The notes below the pieces were generated by a model that was given only the letters and a program-made list of their open reading frames with translations, made no database searches and was not told the origin of the DNA. From JBFLYZ01 sp040756415 (GTDB taxonomy: Bacteria; Bacteroidota; Bacteroidia; JADZBD01): DNA of 32,868 nt. This document shows positions 14,353 through 22,893 of the stretch, piece by piece; the stretch's first letter is position 1, and each line of letters starts with the position of its first letter. The stretch is from contig JBFLYZ010000041.1 of assembly GCA_040756415.1 (NCBI GenBank), positions 1 to 32,868 of the forward strand, written 5' to 3'. The translations under genes were made by a program, and so were the position numbers.

Positions 14353-15264
14353 TCACATGGCGGAAACGATGAGGCTGTGGCTGATGGCCGTCTCTTCCGC
14401 TGAATGGGACCTGAAGCGCTCGTTGAGCTTCAGGCCCTTCAGTTGCTGAACATCACCGCTGCGGTTGAACTCCTCTGTCATCGGGATGCCGAGCCTCCGG
14501 TAGATTTCGCGGTAGTGGTAGATGCGCATCCGGTTCATCGGCTGAACACTGTTATCGATCAGCTTCCAGCTCCGGTCGGAGTATTTCAGAAAATTGTAAA
14601 TGCTGATGCTCTTGTCGAGGTGGGCGAAATGGTCGCTCATATCGATGAAATGGCTCATGACCCCTCCCGGGCGGGCGATGCGCCTGAATTCGGTCAATAT
14701 GGCTTCCAGCACATCGGGATAAATGTGCTCGAACACATTGTTTGAAACCACCAGGTCGGCAGAGCGGGGGGGAAGGCCGGTGTAGCGCGCGTCAGCGATC
14801 ATGGGCCTTATGTTCATGGAGGCAAGCATGGCCGTTCCCGGTCCGCTCAATCCAAGCAGCCGCTCCCTGCGCTCGGGCTGTATGCCCGGCAGGAGCCGCT
14901 CCAGGCTTCCTTCGCGCAGGTGTACCCTGAACTTCTCTACCGTGGCGCGAATGTTCTCATCGCGCAGCAGGGGGTACAGGTCGCAGGTGGTCACTTCATC
15001 GGCACCGCAAAGGAACAAACCTATGGGCACAACGGGGAACCAGCCCGTTCCCAGCTCGAACACCTTGAAGCTGCCCTGGGTTTTGCCGTGCTTACCGAAG
15101 GCGCGCAAGTGGTCAGCGCAATGGCCGAGCTTATCGCTGAACCAGTCATCGCGCAGGCTGACGCCCCGCGTTACGTATTTCTGGAAAAGATAATTTATGC
15201 GCTGGCTGCCCGGAAGAAAGGAAATGCTTTTTTGTACAACTGCTTTCAGTATCCAGATGGCCAT
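14353..15264 (-). CDS. Class I SAM-dependent methyltransferase
   Basis: 303 residues. Motif I is VFELGTGWFPVVPIGLFLCG (about 69-88), followed by the acidic TTCDLYPLL loop, the MIADARYTGLP motif (about 154-164), ADLVVSNNVFEHIYPDVLEA as motif IV, and RRIARPGGVMSHFIDMSDHF as the post-motif. This is the Methyltransf_11/23 type. The conserved SHFIDMSDHFAHLD region with histidines occurs in methyltransferases linked to polysaccharide or lipid loci, but no such neighbours are here. It lies 6 bp downstream of yajQ on the same strand and probably shares its transcript. The substrate is unknown. Confidence 0.88.
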   Translation of the reverse strand: MAIWILKAVVQKSISFLPGSQRINYLFQKYVTRGVSLRDDWFSDKLGHCADHLRAFGKHGKTQGSFKVFELGTGWFPVVPIGLFLCGADEVTTCDLYPLLRDENIRATVEKFRVHLREGSLERLLPGIQPERRERLLGLSGPGTAMLASMNIRPMIADARYTGLPPRSADLVVSNNVFEHIYPDVLEAILTEFRRIARPGGVMSHFIDMSDHFAHLDKSISIYNFLKYSDRSWKLIDNSVQPMNRMRIYHYREIYRRLGIPMTEEFNRSGDVQQLKGLKLNERFRSHSAEETAISHSLIVSAM

Positions 15265-15270
15265 CGGGGG

Positions 15271-15759
15271 TCACTTCATGTTCTGGTACTGGAGGGGGAG
15301 GCCGTAATCGCTGCTGCGGCATAAGGCGATAACGGCCTGCAGGTCATCGATCTTCTTGCCGGTAACGCGCACCTGGTCATCCATGATCTGGGCCTGCACT
15401 TTCATCTTCGAGTTCTTGATATCGGCCACGATCTTCTTGGCGGTATCGCGGTCAATTCCTTCCCTGATCTTGATGTCTTTTTTCATCATGTTTCCCGAAG
15501 CGTACAGCTCCTTGCCAAAATCCATGCACTTGGGGTCGATCTTCTGCTTGATCATGCGCGAGCGTATGATGTCCTCGATAGCTTCCATGCGCATGTCGTT
15601 TTCGGTAAGCACGTGCACGATGAGGGCTTTCTTGTCTAGCTCAATGTTGCTTTGGGAGCCGTGAAAGTCATACCGGGTGGCGATCTCTTTCTTGGCCACG
15701 TTAATGGCGTTGTCCAGCGATTGCAGGTCGACCTTGCTCACGATATCGAATGAAGGCAT
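15271..15759 (-). CDS. yajQ: YajQ-family nucleotide-binding protein
   Basis: 162 residues, the normal YajQ length. It starts with the family signature MPSFDIVSKVDLQSLDNAIN, then ATRYDFHGSQSNIEL, and ends with QVRVTGKKIDDLQAVIALCR and the GLPLQYQNMK tail. The fold is two RRM-like domains. Some members bind cyclic di-GMP and affect transcription; others bind nucleotides or tRNA, so the role here is not fixed by sequence. The promoter (TACTTTTG, 15786-15793) is interleaved with that of the divergent dipeptidase gene. Confidence 0.95.
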   Translation of the reverse strand: MPSFDIVSKVDLQSLDNAINVAKKEIATRYDFHGSQSNIELDKKALIVHVLTENDMRMEAIEDIIRSRMIKQKIDPKCMDFGKELYASGNMMKKDIKIREGIDRDTAKKIVADIKNSKMKVQAQIMDDQVRVTGKKIDDLQAVIALCRSSDYGLPLQYQNMK

Positions 15760-15785
15760 CGGGTAGGCGTTTTATTTCGTGCGCT

Positions 15786-15802
15786 CAAAAGTAGTAATAT
15801 TG
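15786..15802. promoter_or_regulatory. Overlapping divergent -7 region of yajQ and the dipeptidase gene
   Basis: Minus strand: TACTTTTG (15786-15793), an exact TAnnTTTG match, for yajQ. Plus strand: TAATATTG (15795-15802), 7 of 8 matches, ending 10 nt before the ATG at 15813. The two boxes are one base apart, so simultaneous firing would collide. Confidence 0.45.
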
Positions 15803-15812
15803 CACGTAAATC

Positions 15813-16628
15813 ATGTTCGGCAGGCTGGATATAAAATACGGCACCTGGCTGCTCATCGGGCTGGCCCTGGAGATCATCCTGATCGTTTCTTTCCTGTACG
15901 AGCCCATGACCAAGCTGACGCCCATCCCCCTGTCTATACGCGAGCGGCAATTGACCCGGCAGTATATAGAGCAGCAACCGGTAGCACAGCAGGCCGTTTA
16001 CGCGCCTCCGCAGGCTGTTTCGCAACTGGAAAAAAGGCTGATGGACTCGGGCCTGGTGAATGTCAGGGACGTGGTGCCGGGCATTAAGGTCATGCTCAAA
16101 TATTCCACGAAGGATAACTTCACCGGAATGGACCTGTATGGCGACCTGAACGAATGTTACCTGCAAAAGGACGTAGCCGAAAAGTTGAAGAAGGCCCAGG
16201 AGCTGCTGCATAAGAAATATCCTTACTACGACCTGCTGGTGCTGGACGGAGTAAGGCCGCTGAGCATACAAAAGACCATGTGGGATTCTTTGCGCATGCC
16301 CGACAGCCTGAAGTGGAAATATGTATCTCCGCCCGCCTCCGGCTCGCTGCACAACTACGGGGCAGCGGTCGATGTAACGCTGGTCAATCCGGAGGGATGG
16401 ATGGTAGATATGGGCACGCCCTATGATTTCTTTGGCGAACTGGGTTACCCTTCAGCGGAGCCGGAAATGCTGAAGCAGGGTAAGCTGACCCATCGCCAGA
16501 TGGAGAACCGCAGGCTGCTGCGCGAAGTGATGACGGGTGCGGGATTCACCATTATCGACACGGAATGGTGGCACTTCAATTCCTGCTCGCTTTCCGAAGC
16601 CAAAGCCAAATACCGGCTCATCCGGTAG
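15813..16628 (+). CDS. VanX/DdpX-like D-Ala-D-Ala dipeptidase (M15D), membrane-anchored
   Basis: 271 residues. An N-terminal helix (about 13-31) anchors the protein, leaving a periplasmic catalytic domain. The zinc site of family M15 is complete: SLHNYGAAVD (S178, H180, D187) and EWWHF (E251, H254), plus the upstream LVLDGVRPLSIQ arginine motif. VanX-type enzymes split D-Ala-D-Ala; in bacteria without vancomycin resistance they recycle or salvage peptidoglycan dipeptides. There are no vanHA genes nearby, so recycling or envelope remodelling is more likely than resistance. Its stop lies 2 bp from the stop of the convergent PorP/SprF gene. Confidence 0.92.
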   Translation: MFGRLDIKYGTWLLIGLALEIILIVSFLYEPMTKLTPIPLSIRERQLTRQYIEQQPVAQQAVYAPPQAVSQLEKRLMDSGLVNVRDVVPGIKVMLKYSTKDNFTGMDLYGDLNECYLQKDVAEKLKKAQELLHKKYPYYDLLVLDGVRPLSIQKTMWDSLRMPDSLKWKYVSPPASGSLHNYGAAVDVTLVNPEGWMVDMGTPYDFFGELGYPSAEPEMLKQGKLTHRQMENRRLLREVMTGAGFTIIDTEWWHFNSCSLSEAKAKYRLIR

Positions 16629-16630
16629 GC

Positions 16631-17596
16631 TCAGAACATGTAGCCGAACTTCTGGCGCAGGAACTCTTTGTTCGTACCGTACCTTCCCAGCAGGCTTTCC
16701 AGGTCGGTGCTGTAAATGAGCATGACCTCGTGGGTATTGGCGTGATACTGCCGCAGGGGTGATATGCCGATGTCATAAGAATAAGAGATATGAAAGTCGC
16801 GGAGAAAGGTAAAGCCGGCATGCAGCGACAGCGCATCGCGCCTGCGTATTGACCCTCCGATGAACATTTTCTCCTTGAAATAGATCCGGAGGGAATATTC
16901 CATTTGCAGCGGAACTCCCGGAATATAGTTGACCTGTATCGAGTTCTCCCAGATAATGTCCGGAACGCCCTGCCATTTGTAGCCGGTGGTAACGAACGAG
17001 TGAGGCACCATCGTCAGCGAGTTTTCCATTACGGTGTCGGATTGGGGATAGAACTTATACGTGCTCGAAAAAAGATTCAGCACGCTGAAACCGAAATGGA
17101 AGCGGTCATTGTGAAGCAGCATACCGGCCGAGGCGTCAAACGATCTGTCTTCCATCGGCAGGCCCAGCGTGATGGCCGGGTCCTGCGAATGATGCAGGGT
17201 GATCAGTGAGCCATCGACCGAATATTTTATCAGGTTACCGGCAAGGCCCATGGAAAGTGCGATATCCGGATACCTGATATGAAATGCATAAGAAAGATTG
17301 TAGAAATTCCTCTTCGTTGGCCCGGTCACATCCTTGAACAGAAGAAAACCCGCCCCCATCTTCCCCTTGAGGAATTTTCCATTGATGCTTAACTCCTGCG
17401 TTACAGGCGCGGCATCAAAGCCCACCCACTGCTTTCGGTAATTGAAGCGCAGGTCCAGTACGCGCTTGGTGCCGGTCACCGCAGGATTCAGGGCAATGCT
17501 GTTCGGCCTGAACTGGGTGTAGTACGGCATCTGCTGGGCCCGGGCGGAGGCCAGCGCCAGCAATGTGATGACCAGATATGTTATCCGTTTCTTCAT
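16631..17596 (-). CDS. PorP/SprF family type IX secretion system outer-membrane protein
   Basis: 321 residues with signal peptide (MKKRITYLVITLLALASARA). The start of the mature part, QQMPYYTQFRPNSIALNPAVTGTKRVLDLRFNYRKQW, is diagnostic (the QF…NP…G motif), followed by alternating beta strands of an outer-membrane barrel and a GVSIRRRDAL-type segment (GGSIRRRDALSLHAGFTFLR). In gliding bacteria SprF is needed to export the large adhesin SprB, and PorP/SprF paralogs are generally encoded next to type B (CHU_C) substrates. Here its ATG overlaps the stop of such a substrate by one base (TAATG), so the two are coupled and the protein is probably its dedicated secretion or anchoring partner. Confidence 0.94.
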   Translation of the reverse strand: MKKRITYLVITLLALASARAQQMPYYTQFRPNSIALNPAVTGTKRVLDLRFNYRKQWVGFDAAPVTQELSINGKFLKGKMGAGFLLFKDVTGPTKRNFYNLSYAFHIRYPDIALSMGLAGNLIKYSVDGSLITLHHSQDPAITLGLPMEDRSFDASAGMLLHNDRFHFGFSVLNLFSSTYKFYPQSDTVMENSLTMVPHSFVTTGYKWQGVPDIIWENSIQVNYIPGVPLQMEYSLRIYFKEKMFIGGSIRRRDALSLHAGFTFLRDFHISYSYDIGISPLRQYHANTHEVMLIYSTDLESLLGRYGTNKEFLRQKFGYMF

Positions 17597-18657
17597 TATC
17601 GTATTATGGTCACCGAGCCGTAATAGGGTTTTTTGCCGTCACCGGGGTCAAGAATGTAATAATAGGTTCCGGCAGGTAGCTCCTGGCCGAACTCTCTCCC
17701 GCTCCAGGTATTCTGGTAAGGGCTTTCCTGGAACACCACCCGCCCGTACCGGTTGTAGATCACCAGCTTGTTGTTGGGGTATTTGTAAATGTTCCCTATC
17801 CACCAGGTGTCGTTCTCTCCATCATTGTTAGGGGTAAATGTGTTGTAGAAGTACAGGGTATCCGTGGGGATCACCGTTACGGTCACCATATCGTAATTAA
17901 CGCAGCCGTTGGCGTCAACGCCAACCACGTAATAAGTGGTGGTAACGGGAGGCTCTACATTGGGGTTCGCGGTATTCTGGTAAGTGATATAGTACTGCGG
18001 TCCCCAGTAATACTGGCTGGCCCCCGAACCGCTGAGCACGATCGTTTGCCCTTCCATGATGGTTACATCGGGGCCAGCGCTTACCGAAGGCAGCGGGTTA
18101 ACGGCAACGGTCACAAAATCGGTTTTTGTACCGCAAACCGGGCTGGTGATGGTTACCGTATAGGTCGTGCTTACGGCCGGCCAGACCAGGGGGCGCGGAG
18201 CGCTGGTGCTGCTGATATCGGTGGCCGGGGCCCATGAATAGGATATCCCTCCTCCCGTAATATTGAGGCTGCTCCCGATCTGGATGGTGTCGCCCACGCA
18301 AATTGAGGTGTCGTTGCCCGCGTTAGCGAAGGAGACCGGGTGAATGAAAATAGTGACGGAATCTTTGGCGGTAGCGCTACTGGCGTCAACCACGTAAACC
18401 GTATAGGTAGTGGATGCTGAAGGGGTGCTGGTGGGGTTGGCGGCAAGGGGATTATTAAGCGCTGTGGCAGGTGCCCATGAGTAAGTATAAGGCCCGGTGC
18501 CGCCCGTGGCAGTAGGGCTTCCCCCTATGGTTACGCTCTGACCCAGGCAAATGGTCTGATCGGTACCCGCGCTGGCAGTGAGGGACTGAGCCTGCGCGAA
18601 TGCGGTGAAGCAGCAGGCTGCGAGTACGATACAGGTCCTGTTAAGGGTTATAAGCAC
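17596..18657 (-). CDS. T9SS type B sorting domain (CHU_C) surface protein with PKD-like repeats
   Basis: 353 residues. A signal peptide (about 1-23, ending AFAQAQ) is followed by three PKD/Ig-like repeats (about 24-105, 107-190, 192-265), each opening with SAGTDQTICLGQS-like text and closing with TTYTV or TTYYV. The C-terminal ~85 residues form the CHU_C gliding-motility-associated domain, with FTPNNDGENDTW, then LVIYNRYGRVVFQ, and LPAGTYYYILDPGDG. The cargo is a short adhesin-like stalk without a catalytic domain. It has its own promoter (18733-18740) and is coupled to the PorP/SprF gene. Confidence 0.93.
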   Translation of the reverse strand: MLITLNRTCIVLAACCFTAFAQAQSLTASAGTDQTICLGQSVTIGGSPTATGGTGPYTYSWAPATALNNPLAANPTSTPSASTTYTVYVVDASSATAKDSVTIFIHPVSFANAGNDTSICVGDTIQIGSSLNITGGGISYSWAPATDISSTSAPRPLVWPAVSTTYTVTITSPVCGTKTDFVTVAVNPLPSVSAGPDVTIMEGQTIVLSGSGASQYYWGPQYYITYQNTANPNVEPPVTTTYYVVGVDANGCVNYDMVTVTVIPTDTLYFYNTFTPNNDGENDTWWIGNIYKYPNNKLVIYNRYGRVVFQESPYQNTWSGREFGQELPAGTYYYILDPGDGKKPYYGSVTIIR

Positions 18658-18732
18658 CTTTTTCGATTAAAATAGCCTGCCTGCCGGACGGACGTCTCCA
18701 GGTAAGAGTATCAGGCATCCTGCGCAGGCATA

Positions 18733-18740
18733 CAAAGTTA
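18733..18740 (-). promoter_or_regulatory. -7 box of the CHU_C/PorP-SprF operon
   Basis: On the minus strand TAACTTTG, an exact consensus match, 75 nt before the start at 18657. A small palindrome CCTGCGCAGG (18717-18726) lies in the leader. No clear -33 element. Confidence 0.5.
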
Positions 18741-18777
18741 ATGAAATTAATAGGCTTCGGGGGCGTAAGGGGCTGGG

Positions 18778-21700
18778 TCAGAATTTAACGACCTTGTGGA
18801 CCGAGATAAAAGGCGCGTCCACAAACGTAACGCGGAGAGAATATATCCCGTCAGCCAGCAGGGAAAGGTCGCTGGCGATAGTGGTCTTCCCGTTCTTAAC
18901 GGACTCCTTGCTGTATATGACCTTATTCCCGAACATATCGTAGATCTCCACCAGGATGTCGCCCTCGATGGGAGATACCAGCTCAAAGCTGATGGAGTGA
19001 TCGGTCGGATTGGGGTACAGGTTATCCACCAGGATGCCGTCCAGCTTATTGTCAATAGCAATAATCGAAGAGTAATTCTCTGCTCCGTTAAGGTCGACCT
19101 GTTTCAGGCGATAATAAGTAAGGCCAGCAAACGGATGCTGGTCGATGGCCTGGTAGTTCAGCACCTGGGTGCTGTTGCCGGCCCCTTCCACGCGCACCAC
19201 GTTCTCAAAGTCGGTCCCGTTCTGCGAGCGCTGTACAACAAAGTAATCATTGTTGATCTCCGATGCGGTGCTCCATTCGAGCAGGTTGCTTGTTCCCAGG
19301 CTGTATCCGGAAAAGGAGAGCAACTCTACCGGGAGGGGGAATACCGCCTGGCCGGTCCCGAAACCTGAAAAGCCATTCATGTTGCTTCGTGTAGTGGCGG
19401 TAAGCGTGCTGGTGATCACGCAGGTGCCGTAAATGCCCCAGCCTGTGCCGGGATCCTTGATCACCGTCCATCCCGCTGCACCCGCGGTATTGCTGTAATT
19501 GGTATTATAGAGCGTAACATCGTAGTTGCCTGAAGTGGGGTTGGCCGATGCGTTGATGGTCCAGTAGCCGTTGTTGAGCATCTGCAAGGCGTTGTAGGTG
19601 GAAGTAACGCATTCGCTTGCCGAGGGTCCGTTGGGAGGAGTGCCGCTCCAGTTGTTGAAAAAAGCCACGAGGCTGGGAATAGTGGTGGCCGTTGTAAACG
19701 TGATATTGGCCCGCTGGTAACCGGATGCGGCCGTGCCCACGGGAAAATCGTAAGAGGCAGGCGCGCCACCCAGGAGCCTTCTTAAATTACCGCGCACGAA
19801 ACTGTTCGTATTTCCCGCTGTGACAGCGCCCGAAGCGGTGTTGGTCACCTCAACCTCCAGCGCCCCGGTAACGATCTGTCCCGATGTAAGCGTTAGCACT
19901 CCCGATGTGCCGATGAACATGTCATTAGCGCCTGCAATGGTTACGGTAGAGGGAGTGCTTTGATTCATGGTCACATTGTTCAGCGTTAGCGCCCCGCCAG
20001 GTGAATAGTTCTGGTTTGAGGAACCATAAAAGGTAAGCGTGCTTCCGGCTACACCGGTAAAGGTGGTAGCGCCTGCATTGTTTGTGAAGTTTCCGGCCAC
20101 GCGCAGGATTTGACCGTTTACATTAAATACGCTCGTAGAGTTGCTGGTCAGGAAATTGCCGGCCACATCAATGTCGTTTTGTAATACCACCGATCCGAGC
20201 AGTTTATTAACCGTAAGGTTCCCGAAAGCGCTTGTCCCGGTAAAGTTGCCCGATACGTTCTGGGTGCCGGTACCTACAAATTCGATAGTGGAGGTGGGGG
20301 AGGCGATAAGGGATCCGTTGTTGGTGAAGTTGCCGCAGACCTGCAGCGTAACCCCGGCATTGATGGTCAGGCTGGCGCCCGGATTGATCGTAAGGTCCCT
20401 AACCGTGTAAGTGCCCGTAGTAAGAACGGGCTGATTGAAGGATGAAGTGGTGACCACGCCATCTACCGTACAGGAAGGCGCAGTACACCCGCCCCAGTTG
20501 CCGCTGGTGGTCCATACCGTGCTGATGCCGCCCGTCCAGTTTACAGAAGTAGGGGGAGCATAGTTGATCACTCCTACGGTTGTGCCGGTAAAGTCGAGCG
20601 TGAAGCCAGCGGTACTGTTGGAAAAGTTCTGCACTACCAGCAGGTAGACCTCTCCGGCAAGTACGGGTTGCGAAGTTTCGAACTCATTATCGAAACAGAT
20701 GTTGTAACCGGCCGGGGCATTCCCGGTCGTGCTTAAGCCGGTAACACCGTCAGTTGAAAAATTACACTTAACCGCGGCTCCACCGCCAGAACTAAGGATG
20801 GAAGCGCAGTTGGTGGCGCCTGTGCCGGCTACTTTCCAAAGAACAAAATCATAATCGGTCTCGCCAGTGCAGTTGGTGCCATTGTAATCGTTGGGAATAA
20901 TGGTAAAGTTGAGGTTGCCGGGAGTTGAAATGTTAATGGTATACCATACCGCACCACGCTCACCCGAAGTGCAATTGCCCGAACCATTATAGTCGCAGAT
21001 ATTGCCTACCGCAAGATATCCCGGGTTGCCTGTCGGTGTAATGGAGTTGCATACGGTAAATGAGGTGGAGCAATCCTGCCCGGGTACGATGGGCAGCCCA
21101 ACCGATCCGTCTACCGCGATCAGAGAAAACTCGCCCGTGAGGTTATTTGCACCGTCTACGCGGATGAAATAGGTGCTTCCAGGGGTCAGGCCGGTAGCCG
21201 TGATCTGGGAGTTGACGTAGGTGGCGGAACCGCATGCAGGCGCGTTATCGTTGCAGGCCACCTGGGTGAGGGAGCCGCAGGTGCCCGAATAAAGCGCGAT
21301 CTGCGTATTGTAAAGGGCGTAGCCGCTTGTGGTGAAATTGGTGCGGATGGTCAGTTGTCCCGAAGCCGGGCAGGTTACCGAGTACCATACCGTATTCAGG
21401 TTGCCCGCGGTCCAGCAGCTAGCCGTACCGGGCTCCGAGGCGCTACCCGCGCAGCGGTTATCTCCGATTACCGGAACGCTGAGCGATAAGGCCTGTGCGC
21501 TGCACGGCAGGTCGTTAGCCGGGCTGCTGTTTCGAGCAATGAGCTGAATATTGTCGATGGCAATAGGCGGCTGTGTGCCAACTGTGGCATCGTTACGCCA
21601 GGAAAACACAAGCCGCATGGTAGTACCGGCATACGACAGGCAGGAAATACTGGCAAAGCCCTGGAACCAATTGGTATTATTGCCGCGGTAAGTGCCGAGC

Positions 21701-22116
21701 GGCCCCGCCAAAGATGTTCCCGCAACCGGGGTAGTGGTGGTGGGCACCATGAATACGCGCAGGTCGTCAAATCCGCTTTCGCCAATACCGCGGTAATTGA
21801 AAGAAAGTTCCAGCGCATCTTGCCCGGCAGGTATGGCCACATCCCTGTAAAAATGCGAAACCTCCGAGTTACTTATGGTATAGGCGTTGCTTACGCCACC
21901 GTTATTCGAAATATAAACACCCCGGCTGCCCGAGTTCACAACAAGTCCGCCTATATGCCACTGGTTCGTTCCATCGTTCACAACGGTCCAGCCGTTGGCC
22001 GCAAAGGTGGCGCCCGTCTCAAATCCACCGTCACCCGATGGGCTGATCAGCGTAGTTTGGGCTACCAGGCTGGTGCAGGAAAGGAAAAAGAACAGAGAAA
22101 AGGGTGTTTTTTTCAT
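18778..22116 (-). CDS. Large secreted protein with T9SS type A sorting domain
   Basis: 1112 residues. After a signal peptide (MKKTPFSLFFFLSCTSLVAQ) come a MAM/jelly-roll-like domain (about 25-190, with FDDLRVFMV and IAIDNIQLIAR), two bacterial pre-peptidase-like or CUB-like beta domains (about 200-330 and 345-510; NLNTVWYSVTCPASGQLTIR, cysteine-rich), and a repetitive beta-helix region with recurring GNFTNNG and GNF motifs (about 570-790). A linker around 960 (FPLPVELLSFSGY) precedes a fibronectin-like segment and a type A sorting domain starting LYPNPTDHSISFELV and ending FISVHKVVKF. It is low in lysine until the tail, as usual for surface adhesins. No protease or hydrolase site is visible, so adhesion or structure is the likely role. 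It follows the small exported protein by 5 bp. Confidence 0.92.
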   Translation of the reverse strand: MKKTPFSLFFFLSCTSLVAQTTLISPSGDGGFETGATFAANGWTVVNDGTNQWHIGGLVVNSGSRGVYISNNGGVSNAYTISNSEVSHFYRDVAIPAGQDALELSFNYRGIGESGFDDLRVFMVPTTTTPVAGTSLAGPLGTYRGNNTNWFQGFASISCLSYAGTTMRLVFSWRNDATVGTQPPIAIDNIQLIARNSSPANDLPCSAQALSLSVPVIGDNRCAGSASEPGTASCWTAGNLNTVWYSVTCPASGQLTIRTNFTTSGYALYNTQIALYSGTCGSLTQVACNDNAPACGSATYVNSQITATGLTPGSTYFIRVDGANNLTGEFSLIAVDGSVGLPIVPGQDCSTSFTVCNSITPTGNPGYLAVGNICDYNGSGNCTSGERGAVWYTINISTPGNLNFTIIPNDYNGTNCTGETDYDFVLWKVAGTGATNCASILSSGGGAAVKCNFSTDGVTGLSTTGNAPAGYNICFDNEFETSQPVLAGEVYLLVVQNFSNSTAGFTLDFTGTTVGVINYAPPTSVNWTGGISTVWTTSGNWGGCTAPSCTVDGVVTTSSFNQPVLTTGTYTVRDLTINPGASLTINAGVTLQVCGNFTNNGSLIASPTSTIEFVGTGTQNVSGNFTGTSAFGNLTVNKLLGSVVLQNDIDVAGNFLTSNSTSVFNVNGQILRVAGNFTNNAGATTFTGVAGSTLTFYGSSNQNYSPGGALTLNNVTMNQSTPSTVTIAGANDMFIGTSGVLTLTSGQIVTGALEVEVTNTASGAVTAGNTNSFVRGNLRRLLGGAPASYDFPVGTAASGYQRANITFTTATTIPSLVAFFNNWSGTPPNGPSASECVTSTYNALQMLNNGYWTINASANPTSGNYDVTLYNTNYSNTAGAAGWTVIKDPGTGWGIYGTCVITSTLTATTRSNMNGFSGFGTGQAVFPLPVELLSFSGYSLGTSNLLEWSTASEINNDYFVVQRSQNGTDFENVVRVEGAGNSTQVLNYQAIDQHPFAGLTYYRLKQVDLNGAENYSSIIAIDNKLDGILVDNLYPNPTDHSISFELVSPIEGDILVEIYDMFGNKVIYSKESVKNGKTTIASDLSLLADGIYSLRVTFVDAPFISVHKVVKF

Positions 22117-22121
22117 GGGCT

Positions 22122-22532
22122 TTATTGCTCGTCACCGCTTTGGGGCTGAGGCGTATCCCTGTTTTTGATATAAACAACATCCATGGTCTTGCACTCAGTC
22201 ACGATATCGTCAGGGCTGTCGTCTGACACTTTTACGGCAGCGGGGTCTTCGGCCAGGGGCTGGAGGGCGGCAATAATGTTCTCATTGCCAGGCTGCAGGC
22301 TGCGGTTGACCACGAGCACTGCCGTATGCGTTGACTCACAATAGAATTTAATGCGAACGCCCAGAACCGAATTCAGGGCCTGGATGTACTGGTCAAGGGT
22401 CTTGGCGCCAATACCGGTTCCCCTCAGCACAATTTCTTCAAATACGGTATTTTGACCAGAAGAAGGGATGCTGATAAGAAAGGAAAACGCGCTAAAAAGA
22501 GCTGAAAGTAAAGCAATACGGAAAGTAAGCAT
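22122..22532 (-). CDS. Small exported protein upstream of the type A substrate
   Basis: 136 residues from the ATG at 22532. A longer frame from 22589 adds 19 residues that would bury the signal peptide, so the shorter start is preferred. Signal peptide: MLTFRIALLSALFSAFSFLI, cleaved near SSGQ. The mature ~105 residues alternate helix and strand, with LDQYIQALNSVLGVRIKFYC, then HTAVLVVNRSLQPGNENIIA, reminiscent of a ferredoxin-like or STN-like fold; this is a guess. Two cysteines occur. The tail is acidic and proline-rich. It is 5 bp from the 1112-residue surface protein, so the two are surely co-expressed. It could be a periplasmic chaperone or accessory of that cargo. Confidence 0.75.
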   Translation of the reverse strand: MLTFRIALLSALFSAFSFLISIPSSGQNTVFEEIVLRGTGIGAKTLDQYIQALNSVLGVRIKFYCESTHTAVLVVNRSLQPGNENIIAALQPLAEDPAAVKVSDDSPDDIVTECKTMDVVYIKNRDTPQPQSGDEQ

Positions 22533-22577
22533 GCTATTGTTTTGCTGAAATATAGAAGTAAGACACAGTTCTGGACC

Positions 22578-22585
22578 CAAAGTCA
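22578..22585 (-). promoter_or_regulatory. Possible -7 box of the type A substrate operon
   Basis: On the minus strand TGACTTTG, 7 of 8 matches to TAnnTTTG, 45 nt before the start at 22532. It lies inside the longer alternative reading frame, which supports the shorter start. Confidence 0.35.
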
Positions 22586-22589
22586 ACAT

Positions 22590-22868
22590 TGATTTAGACG
22601 AATCATAAAATATATCCGATAAATCTATGTAATAAGCAGACTAATACAGTGCCTTGTTTACCAGGGGATCATTCCACTGGGTTTGAGGATGGCCGTTTCC
22701 GGTTTCGGCTTTTCCCGGAAAACGAGGTTGACTTGCCAGGAGCAGACGCAGAAAAGAGGTATCACCGGCCCCTCAAGGGCCATACCTGTTTCTTTTGCTC
22801 ATGCGTGCAACCCTTAGCCGTGGCCTGCTGTCTTAGGTAAAGAATCGCACGGTTTGTTTTTAAAATTA
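22590..22868. other. Intergenic region with one hairpin, no gene
   Basis: About 300 bp between divergent units. A 63-codon plus-strand frame (22649-22840) has no recognisable protein and an implausible composition, so it is not called. The only clear structure is a hairpin: AGGTAT (22757-22762) and GGCCC (22767-22771) pair with GGGCC (22777-22781) and ATACCT (22782-22787), with a 4-nt asymmetric bulge and TTTCTTTT behind it on the plus strand. It could be the terminator of a small RNA. Confidence 0.45.
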
Positions 22869-22876
22869 TAACTTTG
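22869..22876 (+). promoter_or_regulatory. -7 box of the MORN-like protein gene
   Basis: TAACTTTG is an exact consensus match ending 17 nt before the ATG at 22894, so this gene would have a short normal leader, unlike several others in the window. Confidence 0.5.
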
Positions 22877-22893
22877 CATCAAACACTAAAGCA

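Noticed and set aside
15813..16628. Vancomycin resistance locus
   Set aside because: Only a VanX-like dipeptidase is present; no vanH, ligase or sensor genes, so peptidoglycan recycling is the simpler reading.
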